This document shows positions 1-10,182 of a DNA stretch of 64,000 nucleotides, piece after piece. The DNA is taken from the NCBI RefSeq assembly GCF_031143425.1, contig NC_090448.1, positions 331,092,177 through 331,156,176 on the forward strand. The letters are read 5' to 3'. How positions within the stretch are numbered: the first letter of the stretch is position 1; every line of letters begins with the position of its first letter. Both the position numbers and the translations under genes were made by a program. A model generated the notes under the pieces. The model saw only the letters and a program-made list of their open reading frames with translations, had not been told where the DNA came from and did no database searches. The DNA is from Pleurodeles waltl. Its lineage: Eukaryota > Chordata > Amphibia > Caudata > Salamandridae.

Positions 1-990
1 TAATGGCTGTCTAAATGATATTATCAAGCATGGCATAGCTACTGACACAATGTTAAGAGTCCCAGATTTCCCTTTTACTCAAACTGTGAAAGATGCCTTC
101 ACTCCTTTTATAGACCCATAGCATTACTGAGTACTGAAGTAAAAAATCTTTGCATTGATCATAGTCTCTAGGGTGCGTTTGGTCTGGAATGCTCTTATTT
201 CGTCACAACAAACTGGTTTAATTTGAAATCGCCACACCAGTGATAACACCAAATTAACCTTTTTAATGTAGCGGAGAGGACCAAGACCCCAATGGTTCTA
301 CCCTCCCTTGATGCCGAAAAGACGTTTGATTGGGTGGACTTGCATTACCTGACAAAACTTATAGCCCCAATTTGAAATGCATGAACCTAGCTAATTTTCA
401 AAGACCAATTACCAAGCTGAACGTAAATGGGGAACTGTCCTCGGCCGCTTCTTCCAATCATGCAAGGCACCAAACAAAGCTGTTCTTTCTCCCCACTGAT
501 TTTTGCCCTGACTATGGATCCATATGTCCAGAAAGGGCAAGCCAATCGACATATTAAGAGTATAAAATTAGGTGACAAAGAAATTAAACTGGCCCTATAC
601 GCTGCTGATGTGCCTTGTGTTTATTTAACAGAGCCATCCACATTCTTTCCTGCTCTTAAGGAGGAATTAGCATGCTTTAGGAAAAGCTTTGGGCTTCTCA
701 GTGAAATGAAATCCAGCATACCGGGGGTGTTCACTTCTGGCCTGACATACACACTGTACTCTCAGACAATGGCTTGATGTGTGCCCAGCCTACCATCAGA
801 TATTTGGGAGTGGAAATCTCTAACTCACTCACAACACTGTATCAACATAATGTACCACCCCTCCTTGACACACTTCATAAGGACCTATACCACTGGGGTA
901 GGCTGGAAGTCTCCTGGTTAGGCCATATCATGACTAATGTAATATGTGAGGTCATATACAGTGTATTACAGGAGCGCAAGTTATAATTAG
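1..990 (+). pseudogene. L1-type LINE ORF2 fragment (reverse transcriptase), decayed
   Basis: Broken pieces of an L1-like ORF2 on the plus strand. Around 297-345 a frame reads LDAEKTFDWVD, the RT motif A region of L1-type elements. From about 500 another frame reads FSPLIFALTMDP and then KLALYAADV at 590-615, where the catalytic YADD box has become YAAD. From 780 a third frame carries RYLGVEIS and YQHNVPPLL, typical of the segment C-terminal to the RT, followed by a GHI-like motif to about 975. At least two frameshifts and the damaged catalytic box make it dead. The first ~180 bases show no recognisable motif. The 5' part of the element lies outside the window or is lost. Confidence 0.8.
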
Positions 991-1204
991 CTGAGATAAC
1001 TATAACTGCAGAATTTTCACTGGTTTTGTAGGTGTGAAATGTGAGTCTAACTTTAACGTCCCTGTAACCTTTGTTTTTTTTCAAATAATTTTTTATGTTT
1101 TTTTTTTAATTCTGTTCCGTAACTATAATGTCCCTGTAACCTTTGTTTTTTTCAGTGAATTTCTATGTTTTTTTAAGATAAAGTAATTTCATTACTATAC
1201 ATTA
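955..1204 (+). repeat. GTTATAG dispersed repeat, copy a
   Basis: First of several copies in the window of an unclassified repeat. It contains gataactataactgcag and then two successive blocks ending in cgtccctgtaacctttg and a T-run. The copy at 12640-12815 is the reverse complement of the same double-block structure. No coding capacity is visible, and the class is unknown (SINE-like or a non-autonomous DNA element). Confidence 0.65.
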
Positions 1205-2085
1205 ATGCAAGCACCACTGCGCCTTAAGGCGTGCACAGTGGTGGTTGTCCGCAAGGCCTGGCCAGCGGCCAGGCCCGCAGCTAACCCCTATAACCACCCA
1301 ACCCCTGTAGCAACCTAACCCCGCGATGGGCACAACTTTCGGTTGTTGACCACCATTCCTGGCCTTTGGCCCCCCTCCCCAGGGTGATCTCAGCCCCAGG
1401 GACCCCATACCTCAGGCCTAGCCTAAATATTCAATTTTTTGGGGGGAGGGGAGCCACGCCTACAGCCTGAACTGCTGGGCGGAATTACACCAAATTTGGC
1501 AGCAAGCTAGCTCTTGGTCCAGAAATCATGCTTTTTGTGATTTGGTGTAAATCTGTTCAGTAGGTTTTGAGATATTAGATGTTAAAAATATAGATATCTA
1601 GGGACGCAGATCCAAATGTCCCCATGCTGATATCTGATTGGCTGCCAACACTTCATCAAGGAACCACCACCTCCCTCCCATTAAAAGGGGGCCATGCGGC
1701 CACCCCTCGTGGACCCAATAGTGGCCCTGGGGACCACCACACCCCAGGGCCGGCTCCTGCTATGCCTCAGGATGCCCACCCACAGGACATAGCTGTTTAC
1801 TCTTACTTGGTGGGAGCTTTGATAGATCCTGCCAAGTCGTAGCAAACACTCTGGTTCAAGTGGGTAGGAGCTGTCAAAGTACTCTCACCCGCTGGAAGCA
1901 GAGGTTTCATCTCTTTCATCTCTTTCCCTGCTTGCCATACGGTAGGAAAGAGATGAAACAATTGCTCTTGCACACAAGGAGCTGCTTGTTTAGCATCTCC
2001 CTGTGTGCAATAGCTATGCCGGCTCCCACAGGAGGCAGGGAGCCAGCTGGGACTGTGGGGTCCTTGAAGCTCTTATCGCAATCCC
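1205..2085. repeat. GC-rich unclassified repeat, no gene
   Basis: Non-coding, with several local structures. At 1215-1320 a block contains the inverted repeat GGCCTGGCCAGCGGCCAGGCC and ataaccacccaacccc, and this block returns in reverse complement at 12584-12640. At 1903-1958 a 15-bp inverted repeat (GTTTCATCTCTTTC with GAAAGAGATGAAAC) flanks a short loop. Short open frames here lack any family motif and I do not call genes. Confidence 0.45.
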
Positions 2086-2312
2086 ATTGTACACTGGGGG
2101 CACCCAGGAGACAGGACTGGGACCCAGGGGATGCCCCCTCCCCCACTGAATTGTGGAGGGCCAGGGGTGTTGGGTCCCCAGGGCTGAAATAGGCCTGGGG
2201 AGGGAAGCTGCGTAATCCCCCTCCCCCCATTGAATTGTGGTGGGCCTCGGGGGATGGGGTCTATGGGGCCAAAATCGGCACGGGGAGGGAACCGTATGGC
2301 CCCCATTGAATT
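2086..2312. repeat. ~90-bp tandem repeat, about 2.5-3 degenerate copies
   Basis: The phrase cattgaattgtggngggcc recurs near 2145, 2228 and 2304, each time with a following gggnccnnagggctgaaat-like block and gggaggga. The unit is roughly 80-90 bp and degenerate. No coding function is supported. Confidence 0.55.
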
Positions 2313-2815
2313 GGCCCTGCACTGTCCACCTTAGTAGTATACAACAGCCTTTCCTCCTTTTACCAGGATGATGGACAGCTTACCAAAGGGACTCCCAGTG
2401 CGTTGGCCACCAATTTTGGTGGTGCATTCTTGATTTTGATGGATATGAGGACATCTCCACAAAACAAAGAAGAACTTATGTCAAATCGATAACAGGAACA
2501 ACCCTGGTTTGGAGGAGATTTAAGTCTGTAGTCGCATTGACCTCTCTATAGGAGGATTCATGTTATCACATATTTCTAGATAAAGACGAACCAGGAACAA
2601 TCATATTGCCAAAACGCACACAAGGTAACTGGTGACATTGCCTTGTACTCCCTTGTGCCGCTGTAGTGTAGAATACGTACTGGACATTTGCTAAAGGAGG
2701 CAGAAAGGACTCTACTTGGGTAGGTATTTTGTGCAAAGCTGTAGACTGTTGTTGAATAAAAGGGCAGGTGAAATTAATTTGTGGCCGAATCACTCACATA
2801 GCTGCTGACACACCC
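2313..2815. other. Unassigned, with a segment repeated near 12.1 kb
   Basis: No gene seen. The part at about 2690-2815 (ggcagaaaggactctacttgg, tattttgtgcaaagctg, aaagggcaggtga) recurs with mismatches at 12085-12205. In both places it leads directly into the CACTCACAGACC minisatellite, so it belongs to the same composite repeat unit. Confidence 0.55.
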
Positions 2816-3655
2816 ACACAGACACTCACACACCCTCTCACAGATGCACTCAGATACTCACTCAGATACTCAGGCACCCACTCACAGACCCACTCAGACA
2901 TTCACCCACCCACTCACAGACACACTTAGAGACTCACGCACCCACTCAGACACTCATAGACCCTCTCGGAGATCCACTTATGCACTCATGCAACCACTCA
3001 CACATCCACCCAGACATTCACACACCGACTCGCAGACCATCTCAGACATTTATGCACCCACTCACAGACCCACTCAGGCTAGCAGACCCACTCAGAGACT
3101 CATGCACTCACCCACAGACCCACTCAGAAACTCATGCACTCACTAACAGACTTAGAGATTCATGAACCCACTCACGGACCTACTCAGTCACTCATGCATC
3201 CACTCACAGATCCACTCAGAGACTCTTGTACTCACTCACAGACCCACTGAGAGATTAATGCAACCACTCACAGACCCAATCAGTTACTCACATACCCTCT
3301 TAAGGACCAGCTCAGAGACTCATGCACTCACAGACCCACTTAGACACTAATGCACCCACTCAGAGAACCACTCAGATATTCACACACCCACTCACAGACC
3401 CACTCAGATTCTCACACACCCACTCAGATTCTCACACACCCACTCACAGACCCACATAGACACTCTCACTCACAGAGAGACTGTCACACCCACTCCCACA
3501 CCTAGAGACACCCTCTCACACCTACTCGCACACCCAGACACTTTCACACCCTGATAGACCCACTCACATCCAGACAGATATTCTCATACTCACTCTTACA
3601 CCCACGGACACCCTCTCACACCTTTTCTCATACCCAGAGAGACCGGACCTGAGGC
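2816..3655. repeat. Minisatellite A, CACTCACAGACCCACTCAGA-type
   Basis: About 840 bp of degenerate tandem repeats built from ~10-bp submotifs (CACTCACAGA, CCCACTCAGA, CACTCATGCA). The array is open in several plus-strand frames only because of its composition (His-Ser-Thr-Pro-rich translations). It has no start context or domain and should not be called a gene. A second, shorter array of the same type lies at 12190-12575. Confidence 0.9.
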
Positions 3656-3889
3656 CAACCCCCCACCGCGCATGACCGAAAGCTGTGCACGGCATGGGCT
3701 GGGTGATTATAGAGGGTGGCTGTGCATGGTGGGGGCGCAAGTCATAGGTACCTTAGGGCGCGAGTTATAGTTACTTGAAATAACTAACTATAACTGCAGA
3801 ATTTCTATGGTTTTGTGTGAGTAAATTCAGAACCTAACTATAACGTCCCTGTAACCGTTCGTTTTTTAAGTGAATATACATATAGATAG
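3656..3889 (+). repeat. GTTATAG dispersed repeat, copy b
   Basis: Starts with gctgggtgattatag and ctgtgcatggtgggggcg, then gcgcgagttatagttactt, ataactataactgcagaatt, a gtgtgagtaaattcag block, cgtccctgtaacc and a T-run. It is the best-preserved short form of the family. The arms GTTATAGTTA and TAACTATAAC sit around a short spacer and can form a hairpin. Confidence 0.7.
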
Positions 3890-4219
3890 TATTTTTAGGT
3901 TTCGGGTGGGTAAGGGTTTTTGGGTGGTAAGGGAGTTTTTAGGGTTTAGGGTGGGTATGGGTTTTTGACTTTTACAGTACGATTTAGAGTTTATGGTGGC
4001 TATGGGTTTTTGGGTGGTAAGGGAATTTTTACGGTTTAGGGTAAGTATGGGTTCTTGGGTGGTTTAAGAATTTCTAGGGATTACTGTGGGTATGGGATTT
4101 TGAGTAGTAAGGGAATTTTGGGGTTTTAGGGTGGGTATGGGTCTTTAGGTGGTAAGTGATTTTTTGGGGTTTGGGGGCTGGTATGTGTTTTTGGGTGGTA
4201 AGGGTATTTTTAGGGTTGG
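3890..4219. repeat. Minisatellite B, left part (before the gypsy insertion)
   Basis: Tandem copies of a ~50-60-bp unit with gtgggtatgggtttttgg, gtggtaagggaattttt and agggtttagg. The array breaks exactly at the 5-bp sequence GTTGG (4215-4219) and resumes after GTTGG at 11738-11742, so the chromovirus inserted into a pre-existing array. Confidence 0.85.
4215..4219. repeat. Target-site duplication (left), GTTGG
   Basis: The 5-bp sequence directly left of the LTR terminus TGTCAG is identical to 11738-11742 directly right of the other LTR terminus CTGACA. A 5-bp duplication is normal for Ty3/gypsy integrases. Confidence 0.95.
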
Positions 4220-5707
4220 TGTCAGAGTCTGATTCCTCGGGATTTGTGTCTTTGTTCTGTTATGATTTACTGTTGACAAATACCACTTCAAATATCATAC
4301 TCAAGAGGGAAAAAGAAGATCAGCATGGAAGGCAATCTAAAAAGGAAAGTTGTTTTAGACATGCAAAGAAAACAACTACAAGGACATTAAAACAATTATC
4401 CAATATTTATTATAAGGGAAGTAATATGCAAATATTCAGTAATATATTCACAAGACAATATCTAAGAAAAAATATAAGTATCCTTCATATATGATTGTCT
4501 TTTAGTTAAAATATAATGAAAATCTATAATCTCTTTTTAGTTAACCTTTTTTCCAAGAATACACAGTGAATGTAAAATTATAACTTTTCAACTCTGTGTG
4601 CGCTTGTGAATGTTTCTTCTTGAGAACACACAGTGAATTCTAATATTAAGCCTTTCCAAAATGAACACGCGTGTGTATTGATTCTTCTCATAAAAACAAA
4701 CAAAGAATTCAAATACCAGAACCTTTTTTAAACTGAACGCGCGCGTGTATTGATTCTTCTGCTAAAACAAACAAAGAATTCAAATACCAGAATCTTTTTC
4801 AAGAAAACGGAGCGCGCGCGTGCAAACCTTTCTTTTTGAAAACACTCAGTGAATTTCAAATAAGAAGTCTTTTAAAAAAACATGGGCGCACACGTGCAAA
4901 TGCTTCTTATCTTTTGTATACATATACGTCTCTTTTCAAACATTCAAGAATGACACAATTCGATTCTGTATGAACAATCTTTGAAGTCTGTGAATAGACG
5001 CGCGTAGTTTAAACTAAAAGAATCCTTTGAAAAAAAATATACTGCCCAAGAATGAACGTGTAATTATATCTAATCTCCAGGGCATATCAGAACAAAAAAT
5101 AACACAAGGCTTCGGTTCAGTTCCAAATAAACAATGTTGCTGAAGACTAAACAGTCGACTTCGGTTCAGTTCTTTAACAAACAATGTTGCCAAATATTAA
5201 ACACTCAGCTTCGGTTCAGCTCCAAACAAACAATGTTACTGAAGATTAAACACTCTCACCACAGTGAGTCCGTCCACTCGCTTCTAGGAATTCCAGAGGC
5301 CCTCTATTACAGGACGGTAGATCAAAAGGGCAAAATCCAGACGGGAACTGCAAAACAAAATCCAACCCAGGCAAGGTCCAAAATAGTAAGCACTGGAACC
5401 TGGGTGTGGTCGGTTTTATAGGAGAGAACCACGCCCTCAATCATGAATGCTCCAGAAAGAACCACACCCTTAATCATGAATACTCCAGAAGGATGCTGGG
5501 AATTGTAGTTCCATCAACATAAACATCATGGATTTGAGCAATTTAGCCACCACTGAGCACTCTTGTTAAACAAATGCATTTTTCCACATGAGTAAGGAGA
5601 AGAATGTGTTTTAGTAGAACAAAGTACGTGGCAAAGAACGTAATAAATGTGGAGGTTTGCTAGGAGAGATACTATGCTTAGATATATGATTACGCCTAAG
5701 TCTGACA
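4220..5707 (-). repeat. 3' LTR of the chromovirus
   Basis: This 1488-bp LTR is closely matched by 10183-11737. The right copy is about 67 bp longer, mainly because it has one more copy of an aaataccagaacc...gcgcgcgtgtatt subrepeat. A minus-strand TATAAAA lies at 5414-5420. A possible polyadenylation signal AATAAA (minus) lies at about 4406-4411. Confidence 0.95.
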
Positions 5708-6885
5708 ATACACCCCCCTCCCGGGCGCGGTTGAGGGCCAGGTTTATTTGGATGAAGACGATGAAACTTGTTCACCAAACGAGGAGCATGAACCTGCGTA
5801 GCGGGTTCGCAGGAATTGTTTTCCGGTCCATAACTTTTCCATGCTATTAAATACCATAAAGAGGAACCACGGAGTCGAGAATCTAAAATGGCATATACTT
5901 CATACTCCCAGTGTCCTTGTACCAGTAACGGTGCTGGCCGAGATGTGCTTGATGAATTGGCAGGCTTTAATAAAGACGTATGAAATACTGGATGTATTTT
6001 CAGAGAGGGAGGCAATTTCAATTTGTAAGTCACTGGATTAACTTGACGAAGGACTTCATAAGGGCCGATGAATTTAGGATTAAATGTATTGTGATCTTTG
6101 AATGTAAAATTCTTGGTGGACAACCAAACTTTGTCATGTATTTTGTAAATGGGACCAAGTTGATGTTTCTTGTCATATTGTAACTTATAATTGTATTTGG
6201 CTTGACGTAAATTAGCTTGTAATCATGTATGCACCTTTTGCATACAGGATAAAATGTCTTGAACCGCAGGCATTGTTTGGGATGCAACTGGTAAAATGAC
6301 AGGCAGTATTTGTGGATGTCGACCATACAGACCATAAAACGGGGTTTCTTTTATAGACGAATGATAAGAATTATTATATGCTAGTTCAGCAAGCCATAAA
6401 AGATCTGGCCATATTGTAGGGGTCTCAGAGGCATAACAACGTAAATACTGTTTCAGTGTCTGATTCAATCTTTCGGTTTGACCATCAGTTTGTGGATGAT
6501 AACTGGTAGATAGAGCAGAATCTATTTGTAAGGCTCGACACCAAGCCTGCCAAAAGCAAGCTGAAAATTGTGTGTCTCTATCTGAAAGGATTACATTTGG
6601 GAGTCCATGAAGACGGACAATATTTTGAAGTATAAGATTGGCTAGAGTGCTGGATGTTGGAAGCCCCTTGCATGCTATGAAATGAGTGTATTTTGTAAGA
6701 CTGTCAATGACTACCAAAATTATGTTTGTATGATTTACTTCTGGGAGCCCAGTGATGAAATCCATTGTGATGTGTTCCCAAGGGTAGTTTGGGGTCGGTA
6801 AGGGAATTAATAATCCTTTTGGTTTACTATGTGTACTCTTGCAGCGAGCACAAACTTCACAGGATTGTACAAATTGTTTTAACAT
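5611..6885 (-). pseudogene. pol part 3: integrase with GPY/F domain and chromodomain
   Basis: Integrase catalyses insertion of the cDNA. The zinc-binding HHCC is split by the upstream frameshift: the Cys pair SCEVCARC is at the start here and the His pair is in the preceding frame. The D,D-35-E core is intact, with MDFITGLP, SDRDTQF and YHPQTDGQTERLNQ. A TGA at 6223-6225 replaces what is probably a Trp (HT*LQANLRQ). The same frame then continues with GPYEVLRQVNPVTYKL (GPY/F domain) and, at about 5740-5895, a chromodomain (YEVYAILDSR, YLIAWKSYGPE, FHRLHP) that would target chromatin marks. The frame ends at 5611, about 95 bases inside the LTR and past the polypurine tract. Confidence 0.9.
5708..5725 (-). 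promoter_or_regulatory. Polypurine tract of the chromovirus
   Basis: On the minus strand CGGGAGGGGGGTGTAT directly abuts the 3' LTR terminus TGTCAG. This is the expected position of the plus-strand DNA primer. The pol reading frame runs straight through it. Confidence 0.85.
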
Positions 6886-8510
6886 CCTCAGAGAACGTGG
6901 GCCACCAAAAGTACCTTTTCAAAAGTTCCATAGTTTGTTTAGGTCCTGGATGACCTGCCACAGAATGATTGTGCAGCCATTGGAAGGCTGATTGTCTTAA
7001 ATCTTTAGTTGGTAAATATACCCGAGAATCAAATAATGGTAAGCCTTGTTGAATGGTATGTTTATTGCTTTGCTGTAACCAATTCTGCCAATCTGTAATA
7101 TGAAAGTGAGAGCGAATAAGATCTAAAAAATCATCGGCGGCTATTAAACAGAGCACTTTGGTAGGATCTATAATAGACTGTGGTTGTTGTTTTTCATGAG
7201 AAAGAGAAGAGTCTTGTCTTGTGAGAGCATCTGCTTTTCTATTTTCAGTGCCTGGACGGACGGTTACAATAAAATTGAATTCTGCGAAGAATAGCATCCA
7301 TCTTAATTGTCTGGGAGTTAATATCCGAGCAGAACTCATAAACATGAGATTTCGATGATCAGAGTATACTGTGATTTTATGTTTAGATCCTGATAGATAG
7401 TGTCTCCATTCTTTGAAAGCGTCTTTTATTGCTAAAAGTTCTGTCTCTGCAATAGTATAATTTTGTTCAGCGGCATTCAATTTTCTGGACATTAATGCAA
7501 CTGGATGGAGTTGTCCAGTGTAGGGATGACGTTGTGATAAAATAGCTCCTATTGCCACATCTGAAGCATTGGCTTCCACAATAAAAGGGTCTGTTACTCT
7601 CGGGTGAGCTAAAACAGGTGCAGTAGTAAATGCCTGTTTTAACATGATGAATGCTGCATTAGCTTCTTCAGACCAAGAAAAGGGAACGTTTTTGCGTAAC
7701 AGTCTAGTGATGGGCGCCACCTTATGGGAGAAGTGATCTATAAACTGTCCATAAAAATTTGCAAAACCTAAAAAACATTGTACATCACGTACAGATTTAG
7801 GCGTAGGCCATTCCATTACGGCTTGGATTTTTCGTTCGGTCATCTGCATTCCTTTAGGAGTTAAAATAACTTCCAAAAACTCCACTGTGGTTATGTGAAA
7901 TTCACATTTACTAAGCTTACAAAATAAATGATGAATTCTTAACGTATGTAAAACATTTTTTACATGTTCTTTATGTAATTTTTCTGAGGTGGAATACATC
8001 AGAATATCATCAATATATACGATTACAAAAATATCAAGATATTCTCTTAACACATCATTAAGAAAATATTGAAAAGCAGCAGGAGCATTACACAAACCAA
8101 AAGGCATTACCAGATATTCAAACAGGCCATAACGGGTTTTAAAAGCTGTTTTCCATTCATCACCTTCACAAATGCGAACCAGATGATACGCACCTCGTAG
8201 ATCAAGTCTAGTATAAATTATTGTATTCTTAACTTGATCTAACAGTACTGGGATTAATGGTAATGGATATTTATTCTTTAACGTGATCTTATTCATGGCT
8301 CTATAGTCTATGCATGGTCGTAGCTCACCATTTGACCTGGATACAAAGAATAGTGGAGAGGCAGCTAGAGAACGTGAAGGACGAATACAATTATTTTCTA
8401 AACACTGATCAAGGTAGTTGCGTAAAACAAGATTCTCCTTTTCAGATAAAACATAGATTCTACAACTAGGTATGATAGATCCTGGCAAGAGATCTATTTG
8501 ACAATCGTAC
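6857..8510 (-). pseudogene. pol part 2: reverse transcriptase and RNase H
   Basis: About 550 codons. RT motifs in order: RPCIDYRAMNKIT, the catalytic motif A TRLDLRGAYHLVRI, MPFGLCNAPAAFQ, and the active site VYIDDILMYS at about 8006-8017, then GFANFYGQFIDHF. RNase H follows, but its first catalytic Asp is replaced in FIVEANASDVAIGA: the codon AAT (minus) at 7568-7570 stands where the family has Asp. The integrase zinc-binding His pair (HNHSVAGHPG) ends this frame. The frame is entered after a 1-base loss near 8510, where YDCQIDLLPG starts, and is left by an extra A in an A-run at 6877-6880. RT itself looks intact. Confidence 0.92.
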
Positions 8511-9126
8511 GTTCTATGTGGGGGTAAGGTACTTGCGGCTTGTTCACTAAAAACATCTTCATATTCTTTATGTATGTGAGGTAAGATGATATCCTTTTCT
8601 GCTGCAGTAGCGATACATTGTGAAAAAAATTCTGATCATTATGCAAACAATTCTTTTGACAGAATTCTGAAAGAAAGTTAACTGTTTGTTCTTTCCAGTC
8701 GATATGTGGATTGTGTAATACTAGCCATGGCATTCCAAATATGAAACCATACTGGGGTGCTTGGATAATATCGAAAGAAAGGTTTTCTTGATGTTCTTGA
8801 CCATTAATGTTTCTACAAATTGTGCGAATAGGTACAGCACACATGGTAACAGGGCCTCCAGATAATTCAGTTCCATCCACGGCTTGTACAATTTCGGGTA
8901 TTTGTTTTTTTGCACACGTGAGTCTTAATGATTTAACTGTTTGGGAATCTGCAAAATTTCCAGTGGCACCTGAATCTATTAGTGCTTGAACTGTCTGCCA
9001 TTTTCCGTGAACCATAATTTGTATAGAAAGTCGTAAATGTCTAATATGATGACTAGTTTTGGAATGTACAGAAGGGATCATTTTTGTCCCCAAGAGATCC
9101 CCTTCCTTGATTCTTGGGCCTACTAG
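8494..9126 (-). pseudogene. pol part 1: aspartic protease
   Basis: The frame is entered by a -1 slip at the gag terminus and reads through LVGPRIKEGDLLG into the protease. The active site ALIDSGATGNFAD is at about 8960-8985, followed by a flap-like and a C-terminal FGMPWL motif, as in gypsy-type retropepsins. It would cleave Gag and Gag-Pol. The frame ends at a TAG at 8494 because of the 1-base deletion near 8510. The protease domain itself is complete. Confidence 0.9.
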
Positions 9127-10127
9127 TTTTCCTCGGAATTTTCAAGCATAGCTATTTGTTTCTTTGAATTGAAATTTGAATCCGATTTATTTTTTGGTTT
9201 TGATAGACAATCTCTCACAAAGTGTCCTTTTTTACCACAATAGAGACATTGTCCCTTACGGCGACGAAGTTCTTTTTCTTCCTTAGTTAGGGGTTGACGA
9301 ATTGTTCCTATTTCCATGGGTTCGCCAGTATTATCTGATGAAGAAGTGGATGCAAATGTATTTCGATTTCGTTCAGAACGCCAGAAACTCCGTTCAGGAC
9401 GTTTTTTGTCTCCTCTTCTTTTGGTAAGTCTATGATCCAATCTTAAAGTGAGATCTATCAAATCATTGCAAGTCTTAGGTTGAGGATCAATTTGTGCTAG
9501 AATATCTTTTAATTCTTCTTTAAGTCCCTGATAGAAAATTGCGGCTCTTTTCTCCTCAGGCCAAGATGTTTCCATAACCAGACGATTAAAGTGAGAGAGA
9601 TAGGTGATAAGATCTTTATTGCCTTGTCGTAGCTCTAAAAGTTCTTTATCAGCTGATAAGGTAACAGATCGTCGATCAAAAACTTTTTCAAACTCGTGTA
9701 TAAACATACGCCAATTGTATAATAGCCTACTATCTTGACGTACTAATGGTACTGCCCATGTAGCAGCATCTCCAGTTAAATATGAAATAAGGAAGGCTAT
9801 TCTTGACTGTGGATCCGGGAAAGCAGCTGGACGGCATATAAAATGTAACTCCACTTGTGTAAGGAAGATTTGTACTTTAGAGGAATCTCCTGAGAATCTT
9901 TCTGGAGCAGCAAGAGGAATTTGAGTGGGAACATGTACTGAAATATTACTGGGAGAAGGAGTAACATGTGATTGGGCAGTGGCTCCTTGTTGCATTGTTG
10001 TTGTGCCATCTACCTTGGCTTGTAGTTGTGTCACCTTTGTGACGAGAGCAGCTGTGTTATTTTTTGATTCTTGCAATTCTGTATGTAATTGGTTCAAAGC
10101 TTGCATAACGGTATCCAAAGTAGCCAT
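9123..10127 (-). CDS. gag polyprotein, intact (334 aa)
   Basis: Structural protein of the retrotransposon capsid. The ATG at 10127-10125 (MATLDTVMQAL) is the first ATG after the primer-binding site. The open frame extends eight codons upstream without another ATG. An N-terminal coiled coil (about residues 10-45, LHTELQESKNN and LVTKVTQLQAKV) is followed by a Ser/Thr-rich linker and a retrotransposon Gag capsid domain (RFSGDSSKVQIFL, AFLISYLTGDAATWA, LDHRL). A basic stretch follows, then a single zinc knuckle CLYCGKKGHFVRDC (CX2CX4HX4C) near residue 300. No breaks are seen. Length and order fit sushi-type Gag. Confidence 0.93.
   Translation of the reverse strand: MATLDTVMQALNQLHTELQESKNNTAALVTKVTQLQAKVDGTTTMQQGATAQSHVTPSPSNISVHVPTQIPLAAPERFSGDSSKVQIFLTQVELHFICRPAAFPDPQSRIAFLISYLTGDAATWAVPLVRQDSRLLYNWRMFIHEFEKVFDRRSVTLSADKELLELRQGNKDLITYLSHFNRLVMETSWPEEKRAAIFYQGLKEELKDILAQIDPQPKTCNDLIDLTLRLDHRLTKRRGDKKRPERSFWRSERNRNTFASTSSSDNTGEPMEIGTIRQPLTKEEKELRRRKGQCLYCGKKGHFVRDCLSKPKNKSDSNFNSKKQIAMLENSEEN
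9126..9132 (-). promoter_or_regulatory. -1 ribosomal frameshift site between gag and pol
   Basis: On the minus strand the last gag codons are GAG GAA AAC followed by the stop TAG at 9123-9125. The heptamer GGAAAAC resembles the G-GGA-AAC slip site of sushi elements and PEG10. A slip back by one base after AAC continues in an open frame straight into protease. No ATG is needed and the two frames overlap only here. Confidence 0.8.
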
Positions 10128-10171
10128 TTGTGAAACAATAACACAAACCAAGAGGAAAATAAATTTAGTGG

Positions 10172-10181
10172 GCTTACTATT
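10172..10181 (-). promoter_or_regulatory. Primer-binding site complementary to the element's own RNA 5' end
   Basis: One base after the 5' LTR the minus strand reads AATAGTAAGC. There is no TGG-starting tRNA site. The same ten bases, reverse-complemented (GCTTACTATT), lie within the 5' LTR at 11415-11424, about 30 bases downstream of the TATA box, where the RNA should begin. This matches the self-primed mechanism described for Tf1 and sushi. Confidence 0.8.
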
Positions 10182-10182
10182 C

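Noticed and set aside
2844..3350. Plus-strand open frames giving His/Thr/Ser-rich peptides
   Set aside because: They arise from translating the CACTCACAGACC minisatellite. Several frames are open at once and there is no start context or domain.
4560..4900. Alternating gcgcgcgtgt tracts as a regulatory Z-DNA region
   Set aside because: Present as subrepeats in both LTRs with differing copy number. Plausible structure, but nothing in the sequence ties it to regulation.
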